A DNA stretch of 64,000 nt. It comes from Paraburkholderia sp. BL9I2N2 (GTDB lineage: Bacteria; Pseudomonadota; Gammaproteobacteria; Burkholderiales; Burkholderiaceae). The stretch spans positions 682,001 through 746,000 of the forward strand of contig NZ_SMGP01000002.1 of NCBI RefSeq assembly GCF_004339745.1. The letters run 5' to 3'. The notes under the pieces are model-generated. The model made no database searches, was not told the DNA's origin, and saw only the letters and a program-made list of their open reading frames with translations. Shown in pieces: positions 15,997-24,075 of this stretch. Numbering within the stretch: position 1 is the first letter of the stretch; each line of letters opens with the position of its first letter. The position numbers and the translations under genes are program-made.

Positions 15997-16560
15997 TCAT
16001 CCCGCTAGCGGGAAGAACGGCACATAGGCGATGCCCTGCTGCGCGAGCGCATCGACTAACGGGCCGTCGTGGCGTTGCATCACATTGAACATGTTTTGCA
16101 TGCAAACGACCGGGGCAATTGACTGGGCTTCCTCGACCTGCGCGGCGGTCACATTGCTGAGACCCAGATGCCGTATCAAGCCTCGCTGCTGCAACTCGGC
16201 AAGGACCGTAAACTGCTCGGCAATCGATCCCTCGACCGGACGTCTGTCGTCCATCATGGTGCGCAGATTGACGACATCGAGGACATCGACATGCAGATTG
16301 CGCAGGTTGTCGTGCACGGCAGCGGTGAGTTGGTTCGTTACGTGGGGACCGTAGCAGTCGCTGGTATCGATATGGTTGACGCCCCTCTCCACTGCCTCGC
16401 GCAGGACGGCAATCGCCGTGTCTCGATCCTTCGGCGGCCCGAACACGCGCGGGCCGGCGAATTGCATGGCGCCGTACCCCATGCGGCTCACGTTGCGGTC
16501 ACCGAGCATGAACGACCCGGGAGCGTTCGTCTTCGTCATGATGAAATTGCTGTGTTGCAT
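15997..16560 (-). pseudogene. degraded aldo/keto reductase
   Basis: The remaining 187 codons start MQHSNFIMTKTN and match the AKR fold: NVSRMGYGAMQFAGPRVFG, HIDTSDCYGP with the catalytic Asp and Tyr, and GLIRHLGLSNVTA. Between DCYGPHVTNQL and TAAVHDNLRNL about 25-30 residues are absent, including the strand that should carry the catalytic Lys. The C-terminus stops after YVPFFPLAG, about 90 residues short of the family length. Both defects are in frame, so the ORF looks open, but the enzyme should be inactive. It is divergent from the intact LysR at 16698, its probable former regulator. Confidence 0.7.
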
Positions 16561-16697
16561 TGGTTTTGCTTCTGCCTGCAGGCCGATGGTTTGACCCGTT
16601 AGGGATGCTATATCCACAACGATATTTCGCCTATGTCCTGAATTGCAAAGCAACATTGCGAGTGGTAGAACGTTAAAGGCCCCACTCAGAGCCCCCG

Positions 16698-17612
16698 ATG
16701 AACCGAATCACTGACCTCAATGATCTTCGACTCTTCGCTGAAGTCGTCGAGCACGGAAGCTTCACGGCAGCGGCCCGCAGCCTCGGCGTACAGACGTCGA
16801 AACTCAGCCGGCGTGTTCGCGCACTGGAGGAGGAGCTTGGCGTTCGTCTGCTCAATCGCACCAGCAGGAGCCTGTCCCTGACGGAAACCGGGCGGCGGTT
16901 CCATCAGCATTGCCTCGCCCTGGTGGCGGAATCGAAGGCCGCCAAGGATTTTGTGGACCAGACGCGCTCAAAGCCGCAGGGCACCATACGGATAAGCTGC
17001 CCCGTGGTACTGCTGACCTCCGGCATCTCCACAATCATTGCGCAGTATGTCCAGGACAACCCGCAGGTGCAGGTCCTCGTCGATGCAACCAACCGTCGCG
17101 TGGATGTGGTCGAGGAAGGTCTGGACTTCGCCATCCGGGTCAGGCTTCCCCCTTTGGAAGACACCGATCTCGCAGTCAGGCAACTAGGCTTATCCGTGCA
17201 GATTCTGGTCGCCAGTCCGCAACTGGCGGCGCGCCATCCGGTGCCCACGTCCCTTGAGTCGCTCGAAGAATGGCCCACGCTCGCCATGTCCAGCAGCAGC
17301 GAGCGCTTCGCGTGGAACCTGGTGGACGCCGAGGGTCACACGACGTCATGGGCGCATCAGCCTCGTCTGGCGACGGACGACCTGGCGAGCTTGCGGATTG
17401 CGGCTTTGCGAGGCGTCGGCGTGGCCATGCTGCCCCGTGAACTGGTCGACGCCGATATTCACGCCGGCCGGTTGCAGCACTTACTGGCTGGCCTGGCTAC
17501 GACGCCGGGCCTCGTTCACGCGATCTTCCCCACACGACGCGGCATGGTTCCGGCCGTCCGGCAACTACTGGACGCCCTGGTTTCGGGGTTCGAAGATCTG
17601 AACCGGAAGTGA
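16698..17612 (+). CDS. LysR-family transcriptional regulator
   Basis: A 304-residue LTTR of normal length. The DNA-binding part contains LNDLRLFAEVVEHGSFTAAARSLGVQ and SKLSRRVRALEEELGVRLLNRTSRSLSLTETG, typical of the large CrgA/DhcR-like subgroup that usually controls a divergent oxidoreductase or transporter. The effector domain is complete. The ATG at 16698 has no strong ribosome site. The divergent gene here is a decayed aldo/keto reductase, so the regulator may have lost its original target; the intact aldo/keto reductase at 17864 downstream could now be under its control. Confidence 0.9.
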   Translation: MNRITDLNDLRLFAEVVEHGSFTAAARSLGVQTSKLSRRVRALEEELGVRLLNRTSRSLSLTETGRRFHQHCLALVAESKAAKDFVDQTRSKPQGTIRISCPVVLLTSGISTIIAQYVQDNPQVQVLVDATNRRVDVVEEGLDFAIRVRLPPLEDTDLAVRQLGLSVQILVASPQLAARHPVPTSLESLEEWPTLAMSSSSERFAWNLVDAEGHTTSWAHQPRLATDDLASLRIAALRGVGVAMLPRELVDADIHAGRLQHLLAGLATTPGLVHAIFPTRRGMVPAVRQLLDALVSGFEDLNRK

Positions 17613-17863
17613 TAGTGCGAGCGTGACTATCCTAAGCTTCGCGAACGGGCGCACGTGGATAAATCCTGCTCAACATGTATCGCCTCCGACGATAGATCTC
17701 ATCGAAACATATAGGCTTCTTCCTCGACACGCCAACGCTTACTCTTCCCTCCACTTGATCTGAGATCTTCTCTCACGATTTAACGCAGGATTCCTACGTG
17801 TGACCTTCAATACAAATTCTTCCCGCTCATCTTCCTTGACACTTAGTCCATAAGGAATAGTTC

Positions 17864-18700
17864 ATGCAAAACGTTCGCGCCGGTAACGCGCTCATTCCGG
17901 CCATAGGCTTTGGCACCTACGGGATGAATGGCGACGACATCTATCGAATGATTCCCGCCGCCCTTCGTGCTGGCTTCCGTCATATCGACACCGCGCAGAT
18001 CTACCGTAACGAGGCCGAGATCGGCGAGTGCGTCGCCGAATCCGGCATCCCAAGAAGCGAAATATTTTTGACGACCAAGGTCTGGGTCAGCAACTACTCC
18101 GCGAGACACTTCGATGCGTCCGTGAACGAGAGCCTGCGCAAACTCAAGACGGACTATATCGACCTGCTCCTGCTGCACTGGCCTGGCTCGGATGTGCCGT
18201 TGACCGAACAGATCGCGGAGCTCAATGCGGTCGTGCGCGCCGGCAAGGTTCGGCACATAGGCATGAGCAATTTCAACCGTGCATCGATGACGGAAGCTAT
18301 CCGGCTTTCGGCGGCTCCGTTGGTCACGAATCAGTTCGAATACCACCCGTACCTGAACCAGTCCTTGCTCATCGGAAGCACGCGCCAGGCCGGGCTTGCC
18401 GTGACAGGATATTGCGGCATGGCGATTGGCCGCGTGTTCTCGGACCCGACGCTCATGGAGATCGCGGCCCGTCATGACAAAACCATCGCCCAGATCGTCT
18501 TACGGTGGCTTGTTCAACAGTCCGGCGTGGTAGCGCTGTCGAGAACCACGCGGGTCGATCGACTGGCACAAAACCTGGCGGTATTCGACTTCGAGTTGGA
18601 TAGTGCGGACATGACAGCCATATACGCATTGGCGACGGCAAACAGCCGAATCGTAGATCCCCCCGGTCTTGCCCCGCTGTGGGATAGCACGGGCGCTTGA
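17864..18700 (+). CDS. aldo/keto reductase (2,5-diketo-gluconate reductase-like)
   Basis: A complete 278-residue AKR. The catalytic tetrad is visible as Asp42 and Tyr47 in HIDTAQIYRNE, Lys72 in FLTTKVW and His105 in LLLLHWP; GLSNF-type GMSNFNRAS and the cofactor-phosphate region VVALSRTTRVDRLAQNL are also present. The pattern fits NADPH-dependent reductases of the DkgA/DkgB group acting on small aldehydes such as methylglyoxal. AAGGAA precedes the ATG by six bases. The 250 bp upstream contains no gene, only a weak GATAGT/ACTATC dyad at 17611-17631 after the LysR stop. The natural substrate is unknown. Confidence 0.9.
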   Translation: MQNVRAGNALIPAIGFGTYGMNGDDIYRMIPAALRAGFRHIDTAQIYRNEAEIGECVAESGIPRSEIFLTTKVWVSNYSARHFDASVNESLRKLKTDYIDLLLLHWPGSDVPLTEQIAELNAVVRAGKVRHIGMSNFNRASMTEAIRLSAAPLVTNQFEYHPYLNQSLLIGSTRQAGLAVTGYCGMAIGRVFSDPTLMEIAARHDKTIAQIVLRWLVQQSGVVALSRTTRVDRLAQNLAVFDFELDSADMTAIYALATANSRIVDPPGLAPLWDSTGA

Positions 18701-18942
18701 CGACCTGGTCCCCGCCGCGAGACCGGAAGCACAACAGCGTGATCGATCATCATTTTGCGCTGTGCGAGCCGGCTTTACCGAGTGTTCCCAATGGTCGCTG
18801 CCATGATCCGTTCAAGAGGGTTTACCCGCTACGACGCGAGGCCTCTCTCGAACACGGCGGGTATTTTCTGGTAAGAGAATTTAAGGAATGAATGGCGAAC
18901 CACGCATTGACACCGGTCAGCCGCTGGCAGCCACTCGCGTCG

Positions 18943-19557
18943 TCAGCGATACCGGCTGATCTCCAGGCCGGAGCCCACCGGCAACGATAGACTCGTCATG
19001 CCCGGCTTCGAGCGAACCGCGCGGATATAGCGCAACGCGTTCTCGCCGCCCGGCCGAACCATATTGTCGGCGACGATGATCGCCCCCGGATTGAGCTTCG
19101 GATAAAACGCGTCGAGACACGGCACGTAGAGATCTTTCCAAAGATCGATGAAGACGAAATCCGGCTTGATCGGCATATCCTCGATCAGCGTGACCGCATT
19201 GCCGACCTTGAAGTCGACGTAAGCGGCAAGGCCGGCGCGGGTCGTCATCTCGCGTGCATAGGCCGATTTGTCGTCGTGCAATTCCATGGTGGTCACACGG
19301 CCGCCCGCGACCCGCGCCGCTTGCGCGAGCCAGAGCGTCGCATAGCCATCCGACGTGCCGAGTTCGAGAATGTGCGGCGTGTGCAGGCTTGCCGCGAGGA
19401 TGTTGATGAAACGCGCGGTCTCCACGCCCGCCGCGGGAACGTGGCGACCTTTCGTTTCCTTCTGCTTGCGTCGCGGGCGCGGCTTGCGTTCTTTCGTCCG
19501 CTCTTCATCTGCGCGCTCCTGATAGGCGTCGAGCACGGCCAGAAAGTCCGGGTCCAT
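18943..19557 (-). CDS. class I SAM-dependent O-methyltransferase-like protein
   Basis: A 204-residue methyltransferase. The SAM-binding motif I is HILELGTSDGYATLWLA, followed by the acidic VTTMELHDDK and VFIDLWKDLY, and IVADNMVRPG, the metal-site loop of cation-dependent O-methyltransferases (family 3). A basic stretch KERKPRPRRKQKETKGR near residue 25 precedes the fold. The ATG has no ribosome site and lies three bases after the lipoprotein stop, so translation should be coupled to the lipoprotein gene. The methyl acceptor is unknown; small phenolics are the usual substrates of the family. Confidence 0.82.
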   Translation of the reverse strand: MDPDFLAVLDAYQERADEERTKERKPRPRRKQKETKGRHVPAAGVETARFINILAASLHTPHILELGTSDGYATLWLAQAARVAGGRVTTMELHDDKSAYAREMTTRAGLAAYVDFKVGNAVTLIEDMPIKPDFVFIDLWKDLYVPCLDAFYPKLNPGAIIVADNMVRPGGENALRYIRAVRSKPGMTSLSLPVGSGLEISRYR

Positions 19558-19560
19558 CCG

Positions 19561-19749
19561 TCAGCGGCAACCAATCGCGCAGCCGAGCAGACTGAACGCG
19601 CCAACAATCCCGACGCCCGCGCCGAGCCCGAACGTTTCGAGCGACGTGGCGCAGCCCTGCAGACCGCAGGCGCACGCCAGCGTGGCCACCATGAGAAGTT
19701 GCCGGGTGCAGTTGCGCGCCGGCCGGCTGTATCGGCTCCTGTGGATCAT
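19561..19749 (-). CDS. small lipoprotein
   Basis: A 62-residue protein with a basic N-terminus (MIHRSRYSRPARN), a hydrophobic stretch and the lipobox LQGC, so it should be exported and lipidated at that cysteine. The mature part is only about 35 residues, glycine-rich and hydrophobic (TFGLGAGVGIVGAFSLLG). The ATG at 19747-19749 follows GGGGGAACG; the frame stays open upstream without a ribosome site. It overlaps the transcription of the methyltransferase gene, starting only 3 bp after its stop. Its function is unknown. Confidence 0.65.
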   Translation of the reverse strand: MIHRSRYSRPARNCTRQLLMVATLACACGLQGCATSLETFGLGAGVGIVGAFSLLGCAIGCR

Positions 19750-20011
19750 CGTTCCCCCTTCCGTGTTGATTGGCCTGAGCCAACGCGAAATCGCTAAAAC
19801 GAGTGTAGCCAGCGCACTTCGCGCAAAACGGTCGAATACCGGGGGCAAAGACGGAGCCGCTTACAAAAGCTTGCGCAGACGTATTCAGCTTCTGTTCGGC
19901 GCAGCCCATGAAGTCACGGCCATTTCATCGCAAATGCCGGTTTTCCCACATACCGCCAGCTTACGACTTGTCATCCTGAAGGCTCAGGCGTGTGTATGGC
20001 GGGAGATGGCT

Positions 20012-20290
20012 ATGTCGGTCTATGTCGATGAAGGGTTCAGGCCCTGTGTGACGGAATGCGCGACGGTCGCGTTCCGGGTGTGCTGTGATGATCGGGCGCA
20101 GATTTTCGAGGTCAGCGCCGAGGCACTCGTGGCCTATTGTGGCGCGGCGAGCAAGCGCAAGGAGGATCTACTCGTCGCATTCGAAGGTGCGCAACTGGAA
20201 ATCCTTTCGGTCGCCGCGCAGAAGTGGGCCTTCAGACCGACGGAGCCGGTGCGTCTCGGCCTCGACGAATTCCGAATGGTCAGACATTAA
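20012..20290 (+). CDS. small conserved protein, DUF1488-like
   Basis: A 92-residue soluble protein. FEVSAEALVAYCGA followed by LLVAFEGAQLEILSVAAQKW resembles the DUF1488 layout, in which a short beta segment is followed by ISREAL-type and helical elements, but the match is by eye only. The ATG at 20012 has GGGAG seven bases upstream; ATG 20006 is too close to that site. It is followed 25 bp later by a PhnD-like binding-protein gene on the same strand, so the two may be co-transcribed. Function unknown. Confidence 0.55.
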   Translation: MSVYVDEGFRPCVTECATVAFRVCCDDRAQIFEVSAEALVAYCGAASKRKEDLLVAFEGAQLEILSVAAQKWAFRPTEPVRLGLDEFRMVRH

Positions 20291-20315
20291 ACAGCAGGTA
20301 TGCCAGAATCGCATC

Positions 20316-21107
20316 ATGACCTGGATCGCCGCCCTGCCGATGTATAACGTCACGCCCGCGCTCGACCTCGAGTGGCGCGAGTGGCTCGCCGACGTGCTGC
20401 GCATGGTCAAGCCCGCGTGCCGCATTGTCGAACCGGACGAGGAATTGCACGGCTTCTGGCGGCGCCCCAATCTGCTGATCTCGCAGACTTGCGGCTATCC
20501 GTTGATGCACGGCTTGCACGAACAGGTTCAACTGATCGCGACGCCGCGCTTCGACGCGCCGGGCTGCGAGGGGGCGCATTATTCGAGTGTGCTGGTGACG
20601 CGCGCGGACGCGCAGTTCGACACGCTCGCAGCCTGCCGCGGCGCACGCGCCGCCTACAACCAGGACGATTCGAATAGCGGCATGAACGTGTTTCGCCACG
20701 CCGTGGCGCCGCTTTCGAGCGGCGGCATGTTCTTCAGCTCAGTGTTGCGAACCGGCTCGCATCTCGGCTCGCTGCGCGCGGTGGCGGAAAATCGCGCGGA
20801 CGTCGCCGCGATCGATTGCGTGACCTTCGCTTTCGTGTGTGACGAAATGCCGGAACTGGCCCGCCAGGTTCGCCGGATCGGCACGACTGCGCCGTCGCCG
20901 GGCTTGCCTTTGATCGCCTCCGACACGGTGCCCTCGGCGACGATCGAGGCATTGCGCGAAGCGCTGAACGAGGCGCTCGCCAATCAGCCCGAGCGCGCGA
21001 AACGCCTGCGTTTGCAGGGCTTTTCCGTGTTGCCGCCCTCGGACTACGAACGCATCGAGCAGCTCGAAAACGAAGCGCGCGCCGTCGGCTATACGCGCCT
21101 CGCCTGA
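20316..21107 (+). CDS. PhnD-like (phosphate/phosphonate-binding fold) protein without signal peptide
   Basis: A 263-residue protein. LPMYNVTPALDLEWREWLADVL begins the fold, and CRGARAAYNQDDSNSGMNVFRH and GSHLGSLRAVAENRADVAAIDCVTF are the ligand-loop segments of PhnD-type periplasmic binding proteins (PF12974). Unlike transported members it begins directly with the first strand and has no signal peptide, and no permease or ATPase is adjacent, so a cytoplasmic sensing or scavenging role is likely. The ATG at 20316 has only a weak ribosome site. The ligand is unknown. Confidence 0.75.
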   Translation: MTWIAALPMYNVTPALDLEWREWLADVLRMVKPACRIVEPDEELHGFWRRPNLLISQTCGYPLMHGLHEQVQLIATPRFDAPGCEGAHYSSVLVTRADAQFDTLAACRGARAAYNQDDSNSGMNVFRHAVAPLSSGGMFFSSVLRTGSHLGSLRAVAENRADVAAIDCVTFAFVCDEMPELARQVRRIGTTAPSPGLPLIASDTVPSATIEALREALNEALANQPERAKRLRLQGFSVLPPSDYERIEQLENEARAVGYTRLA

Positions 21108-21123
21108 GGCCTGAGCCGCCGAT

Positions 21124-23178
21124 TCATTGCTGCTGCACGTCCAGCACCAGAAGCTGCGCGCCGTCGGCAACCTGATCGCCGACCGCATACAGCACCTCCG
21201 ACACCGTACCGGCCGCCGGCGCACCGATGGTGTGCTCCATCTTCATCGCTTCCATCACGATCAGCGGCGTGCCCTTCTCCACCACGGCGCCCGGCTCGAC
21301 CAGCACCGCGATCACCTTGCCGGGCATCGGCGCAGTCAAACGGCCTTCGCCGCCTTCGGCGTCCGCGGCGTGCGCAAGCAGGTTCTGCCACTCGAACGAG
21401 AGCGCTTCGCCGAGGCAGAACACGTGGAACGTATCGACGTCGACGAACACGCGGCCCGTTGCGCGCGCGTCGCGGATCGTCGCGCGGAATTCATGCGGAC
21501 CGCTGCCGTCCGACCAGCTGAAATCCTCGCGCACGCCGTCGTGTTCGAGCGTTTGCGTGTTGCCATCGCGCGCGAACGTGACGGTGAAGGTGCCTTCGCT
21601 ATCGTTAGCCGTGCTACCGCTGTCCAGATCGCGCCAGCCGAGCGTCTGCGTATAGCCGCTATTCAGGCGCCAGTGCGACAGCGCATCCCACGGCGACGCG
21701 CCGTGCGCCGTGCCGCCCTCGCGCTTGAGCAACGCCGCGCACGCCAGCGCCAACGCTTCCTTGAACGGCTTCTTGCGCGGCGCGAACAGCGCGTCGTGAT
21801 GACGTTCGATCAGGCCCGTATCGAGATCGCCCGTTGCAAACGGCTCGCTCGCGACGATGCTTTGCAGGAACTCGACATTGGTATGCGGGCCGACCACCTC
21901 GCATGCATGCAGCGCACGGCTCAGACGCGCAAGCGCCTCCTCGCGCGTGGCGCCGTGCACGATCAGCTTGGCGATCATCGGATCGTAGAACGGCGTGATG
22001 GTGTCGCCTTCACGCACACCGCTGTCGATACGCACCGGCGCCTTGCGTCCGGGCTCGCCGAGACCCGCCGCGTCGATGGCGAACTCCACGCCATCCGGCA
22101 TCCGCAGATGCTTGAGCGTGCCCGTCGACGGCAGGAAGCCGCGCGCCGGATGTTCGGCGTAGATGCGCGCTTCGATCGCATGACCATCGATTTTCAGCTG
22201 GGCCTGCGTAAGCGGCAGCGGTTCATCGGCGGCGACGCGCAGTTGCCATTCCACCAGGTCCTGGCCGGTCACCATCTCCGTGACCGGATGCTCGACCTGC
22301 AGACGCGTGTTCATTTCCATGAAGTAGAAGTCGCCCGTGCCGGTCATGATGAACTCGACCGTGCCCGCGCCGACATAATTCACCGCACGCGCGGCCGCCA
22401 CCGCCGCCTCGCCCATTTCGCGCTTGATTTCACCGGACAATCCGGGCGCGGGCGCTTCTTCCAGCACTTTCTGATGGCGCCGCTGCACCGAGCAATCGCG
22501 ATCGAACAGATAGACCGCGCCGCCGTGCCGGTCCGCGAACACCTGCACTTCCACGTGACGCGGCCGCGTCAAGTACTTTTCGATCAGCACGCGATCGTTG
22601 CCGAAGCTGCTTGCCGCTTCCCGCTTGCATGAAGCCAGCGCCGCCGCGAAATCCTCGCTGCGTTCGACCACGCGCATGCCCTTGCCGCCGCCACCCGCGC
22701 TGGCTTTGAGCAGCACCGGATAGCCGATCGCATCCGCCTCGCGATGCAGCAGTTGCGGATCCTGATCGTCGCCGTGATAACCCGGCACGAGCGGCACGGC
22801 GGCCGCATGCATCAGTGCCTTCGCGGCGGCCTTCGAACCCATCGCGGCGATGGCCTCGACCGGCGGCCCGATGAAGACGATGCCGGCCGCTTCGCAAGCA
22901 TGCGCGAAGTCTTCGTTCTCCGACAGGAAGCCGTAGCCCGGATGCACCGCCTGCGCGCCAGTGGCGCGCGCGGCTTCGATAATGCGCTCGACGCGCAGAT
23001 AGCTTTGCGCGGCTGTCGAGCCGCCGATGTGCACCGCCTCATCGCACGCGGCCACATGTTTCGCGTTGGCGTCCGCATCCGAATAGACGGCCACGCTCGC
23101 AATGCCGAGCCGCTTGCAGGTCGCGGCGACGCGGCACGCAATCTCGCCCCGGTTGGCAATCAGGATCTTGTTGAACAT
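21124..23178 (-). CDS. liuD: methylcrotonyl-CoA carboxylase, biotin-containing alpha subunit
   Basis: A 684-residue subunit. An ATP-grasp biotin carboxylase domain spans roughly residues 1-450, with KILIANRGEIACRV at the start, KASAGGGGKGMRVV as the ATP loop and MNTRLQVEHPVTEMVTG. A linker domain follows, then a C-terminal biotinyl domain with MEAMKMEHTI, biotin-carrying Lys near residue 646. With the carboxyltransferase LiuB it converts 3-methylcrotonyl-CoA to 3-methylglutaconyl-CoA in leucine degradation. It is the fourth gene of a liuABCD operon. The start at 23178 is where the family begins; an upstream extension in frame does not resemble it. Propionyl- or geranyl-CoA carboxylase is less likely given the neighbours. 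Confidence 0.93.
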   Translation of the reverse strand: MFNKILIANRGEIACRVAATCKRLGIASVAVYSDADANAKHVAACDEAVHIGGSTAAQSYLRVERIIEAARATGAQAVHPGYGFLSENEDFAHACEAAGIVFIGPPVEAIAAMGSKAAAKALMHAAAVPLVPGYHGDDQDPQLLHREADAIGYPVLLKASAGGGGKGMRVVERSEDFAAALASCKREAASSFGNDRVLIEKYLTRPRHVEVQVFADRHGGAVYLFDRDCSVQRRHQKVLEEAPAPGLSGEIKREMGEAAVAAARAVNYVGAGTVEFIMTGTGDFYFMEMNTRLQVEHPVTEMVTGQDLVEWQLRVAADEPLPLTQAQLKIDGHAIEARIYAEHPARGFLPSTGTLKHLRMPDGVEFAIDAAGLGEPGRKAPVRIDSGVREGDTITPFYDPMIAKLIVHGATREEALARLSRALHACEVVGPHTNVEFLQSIVASEPFATGDLDTGLIERHHDALFAPRKKPFKEALALACAALLKREGGTAHGASPWDALSHWRLNSGYTQTLGWRDLDSGSTANDSEGTFTVTFARDGNTQTLEHDGVREDFSWSDGSGPHEFRATIRDARATGRVFVDVDTFHVFCLGEALSFEWQNLLAHAADAEGGEGRLTAPMPGKVIAVLVEPGAVVEKGTPLIVMEAMKMEHTIGAPAAGTVSEVLYAVGDQVADGAQLLVLDVQQQ

Positions 23179-23258
23179 GAAGTGTCTCGATGAAGTGTGC
23201 CGTTTTTTCGGGGCTGTTGTTCTGGTCAAGGCGCGGCGCGCGCCCTGGAATGTGTGCT

Positions 23259-24044
23259 TCAGTTGCGCCAGGCGGGCGTGCGTTTCTCGAGGAACGACGC
23301 GACGCCTTCGCGCCCTTCCGCGCCGGCACGCGTGCGCGCGATACGCGCCGCCGTGTCCTCGATCATCGCAGCGTTCAACTCATGGCCCGCGATGTCCTGC
23401 ACGAGCTGCTTGCACGCGCGCACCGCTTGCGGACCGTTCGCGCAGAGCGTCCCGGCAATCTGTTGGATAGTGGCGTCGAGTTGCTCCATGCTCACCGCTT
23501 CGCTGACGAGCCCGAGGCGCAACGCCGTCGCGCAATCGAATTGCTCGGCGGTGGTGAAATAGCGGCGCGATGCCTGCTCGCCCAGCGCGCGAATCACGTA
23601 CGGCGCGATGGTGGCCGGAATCAGACCGAGGCGCGCCTCCGAGAGGCAGAAGCGCGCGCTGTCGACAGCCACCACGATGTCGCACGCCGAGATCAAACCC
23701 ATGCCGCCCGCGTACGCGTCGCCGTTGACGCGCGCGATCACCGGTTTGTTGCAGCGATAGATCGACGACAGCATGTTCGCGAGCAGCATCGCGTCGGCGC
23801 GGTTCTCGTCGTCCGAGTAGCCGGCCATCTTCTTCATCCAGTTCAGGTCCGCGCCCGCGCAGAACGCCTTGCCGTTCGCGGCGAGCACCACCGCGCGCAC
23901 GTCGTCGCGATCGTTGAGCGCCGTGAAGACCGCGGTCACTTCGGCGATCATCGTTTCGTTGAACGCGTTGCGCACGTCCGGACGATTCAACGTGACCGTC
24001 GCGACCTGTCCGGCGAATTCGACATTCAGTGTTTCGTATTGCAT
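23259..24044 (-). CDS. liuC: methylglutaconyl-CoA hydratase (enoyl-CoA hydratase family)
   Basis: A 261-residue crotonase-fold protein. FCAGADLNWMKKM is the oxyanion-hole segment, and the second glycine-rich loop AGGMGLISACDIVVAVDSARF follows; SEARLGLIPATIAPYV is also conserved. In leucine catabolism the enzyme hydrates 3-methylglutaconyl-CoA to HMG-CoA. GGGAG precedes the ATG with good spacing, and the gene sits between the two carboxylase subunits, an arrangement known for liu operons. The HMG-CoA lyase (LiuE) that would finish the pathway is not in the window. Confidence 0.92.
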   Translation of the reverse strand: MQYETLNVEFAGQVATVTLNRPDVRNAFNETMIAEVTAVFTALNDRDDVRAVVLAANGKAFCAGADLNWMKKMAGYSDDENRADAMLLANMLSSIYRCNKPVIARVNGDAYAGGMGLISACDIVVAVDSARFCLSEARLGLIPATIAPYVIRALGEQASRRYFTTAEQFDCATALRLGLVSEAVSMEQLDATIQQIAGTLCANGPQAVRACKQLVQDIAGHELNAAMIEDTAARIARTRAGAEGREGVASFLEKRTPAWRN

Positions 24045-24075
24045 CGTCGCTGCTCCCGCGCTTCGTCGCGCATCG

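Noticed and set aside
17836..17841. Perfect TTGACA as a promoter of the aldo/keto reductase at 17864
   Set aside because: A minus-10 box at normal spacing would fall at the start codon, which is incompatible with the ribosome site used; no alternative hexamer fits.
19750..20011. Possible gene in the 260-bp gap before the DUF1488-like gene
   Set aside because: Open frames extend through it, but none has a ribosome site or homology; the supported start is at 20012.
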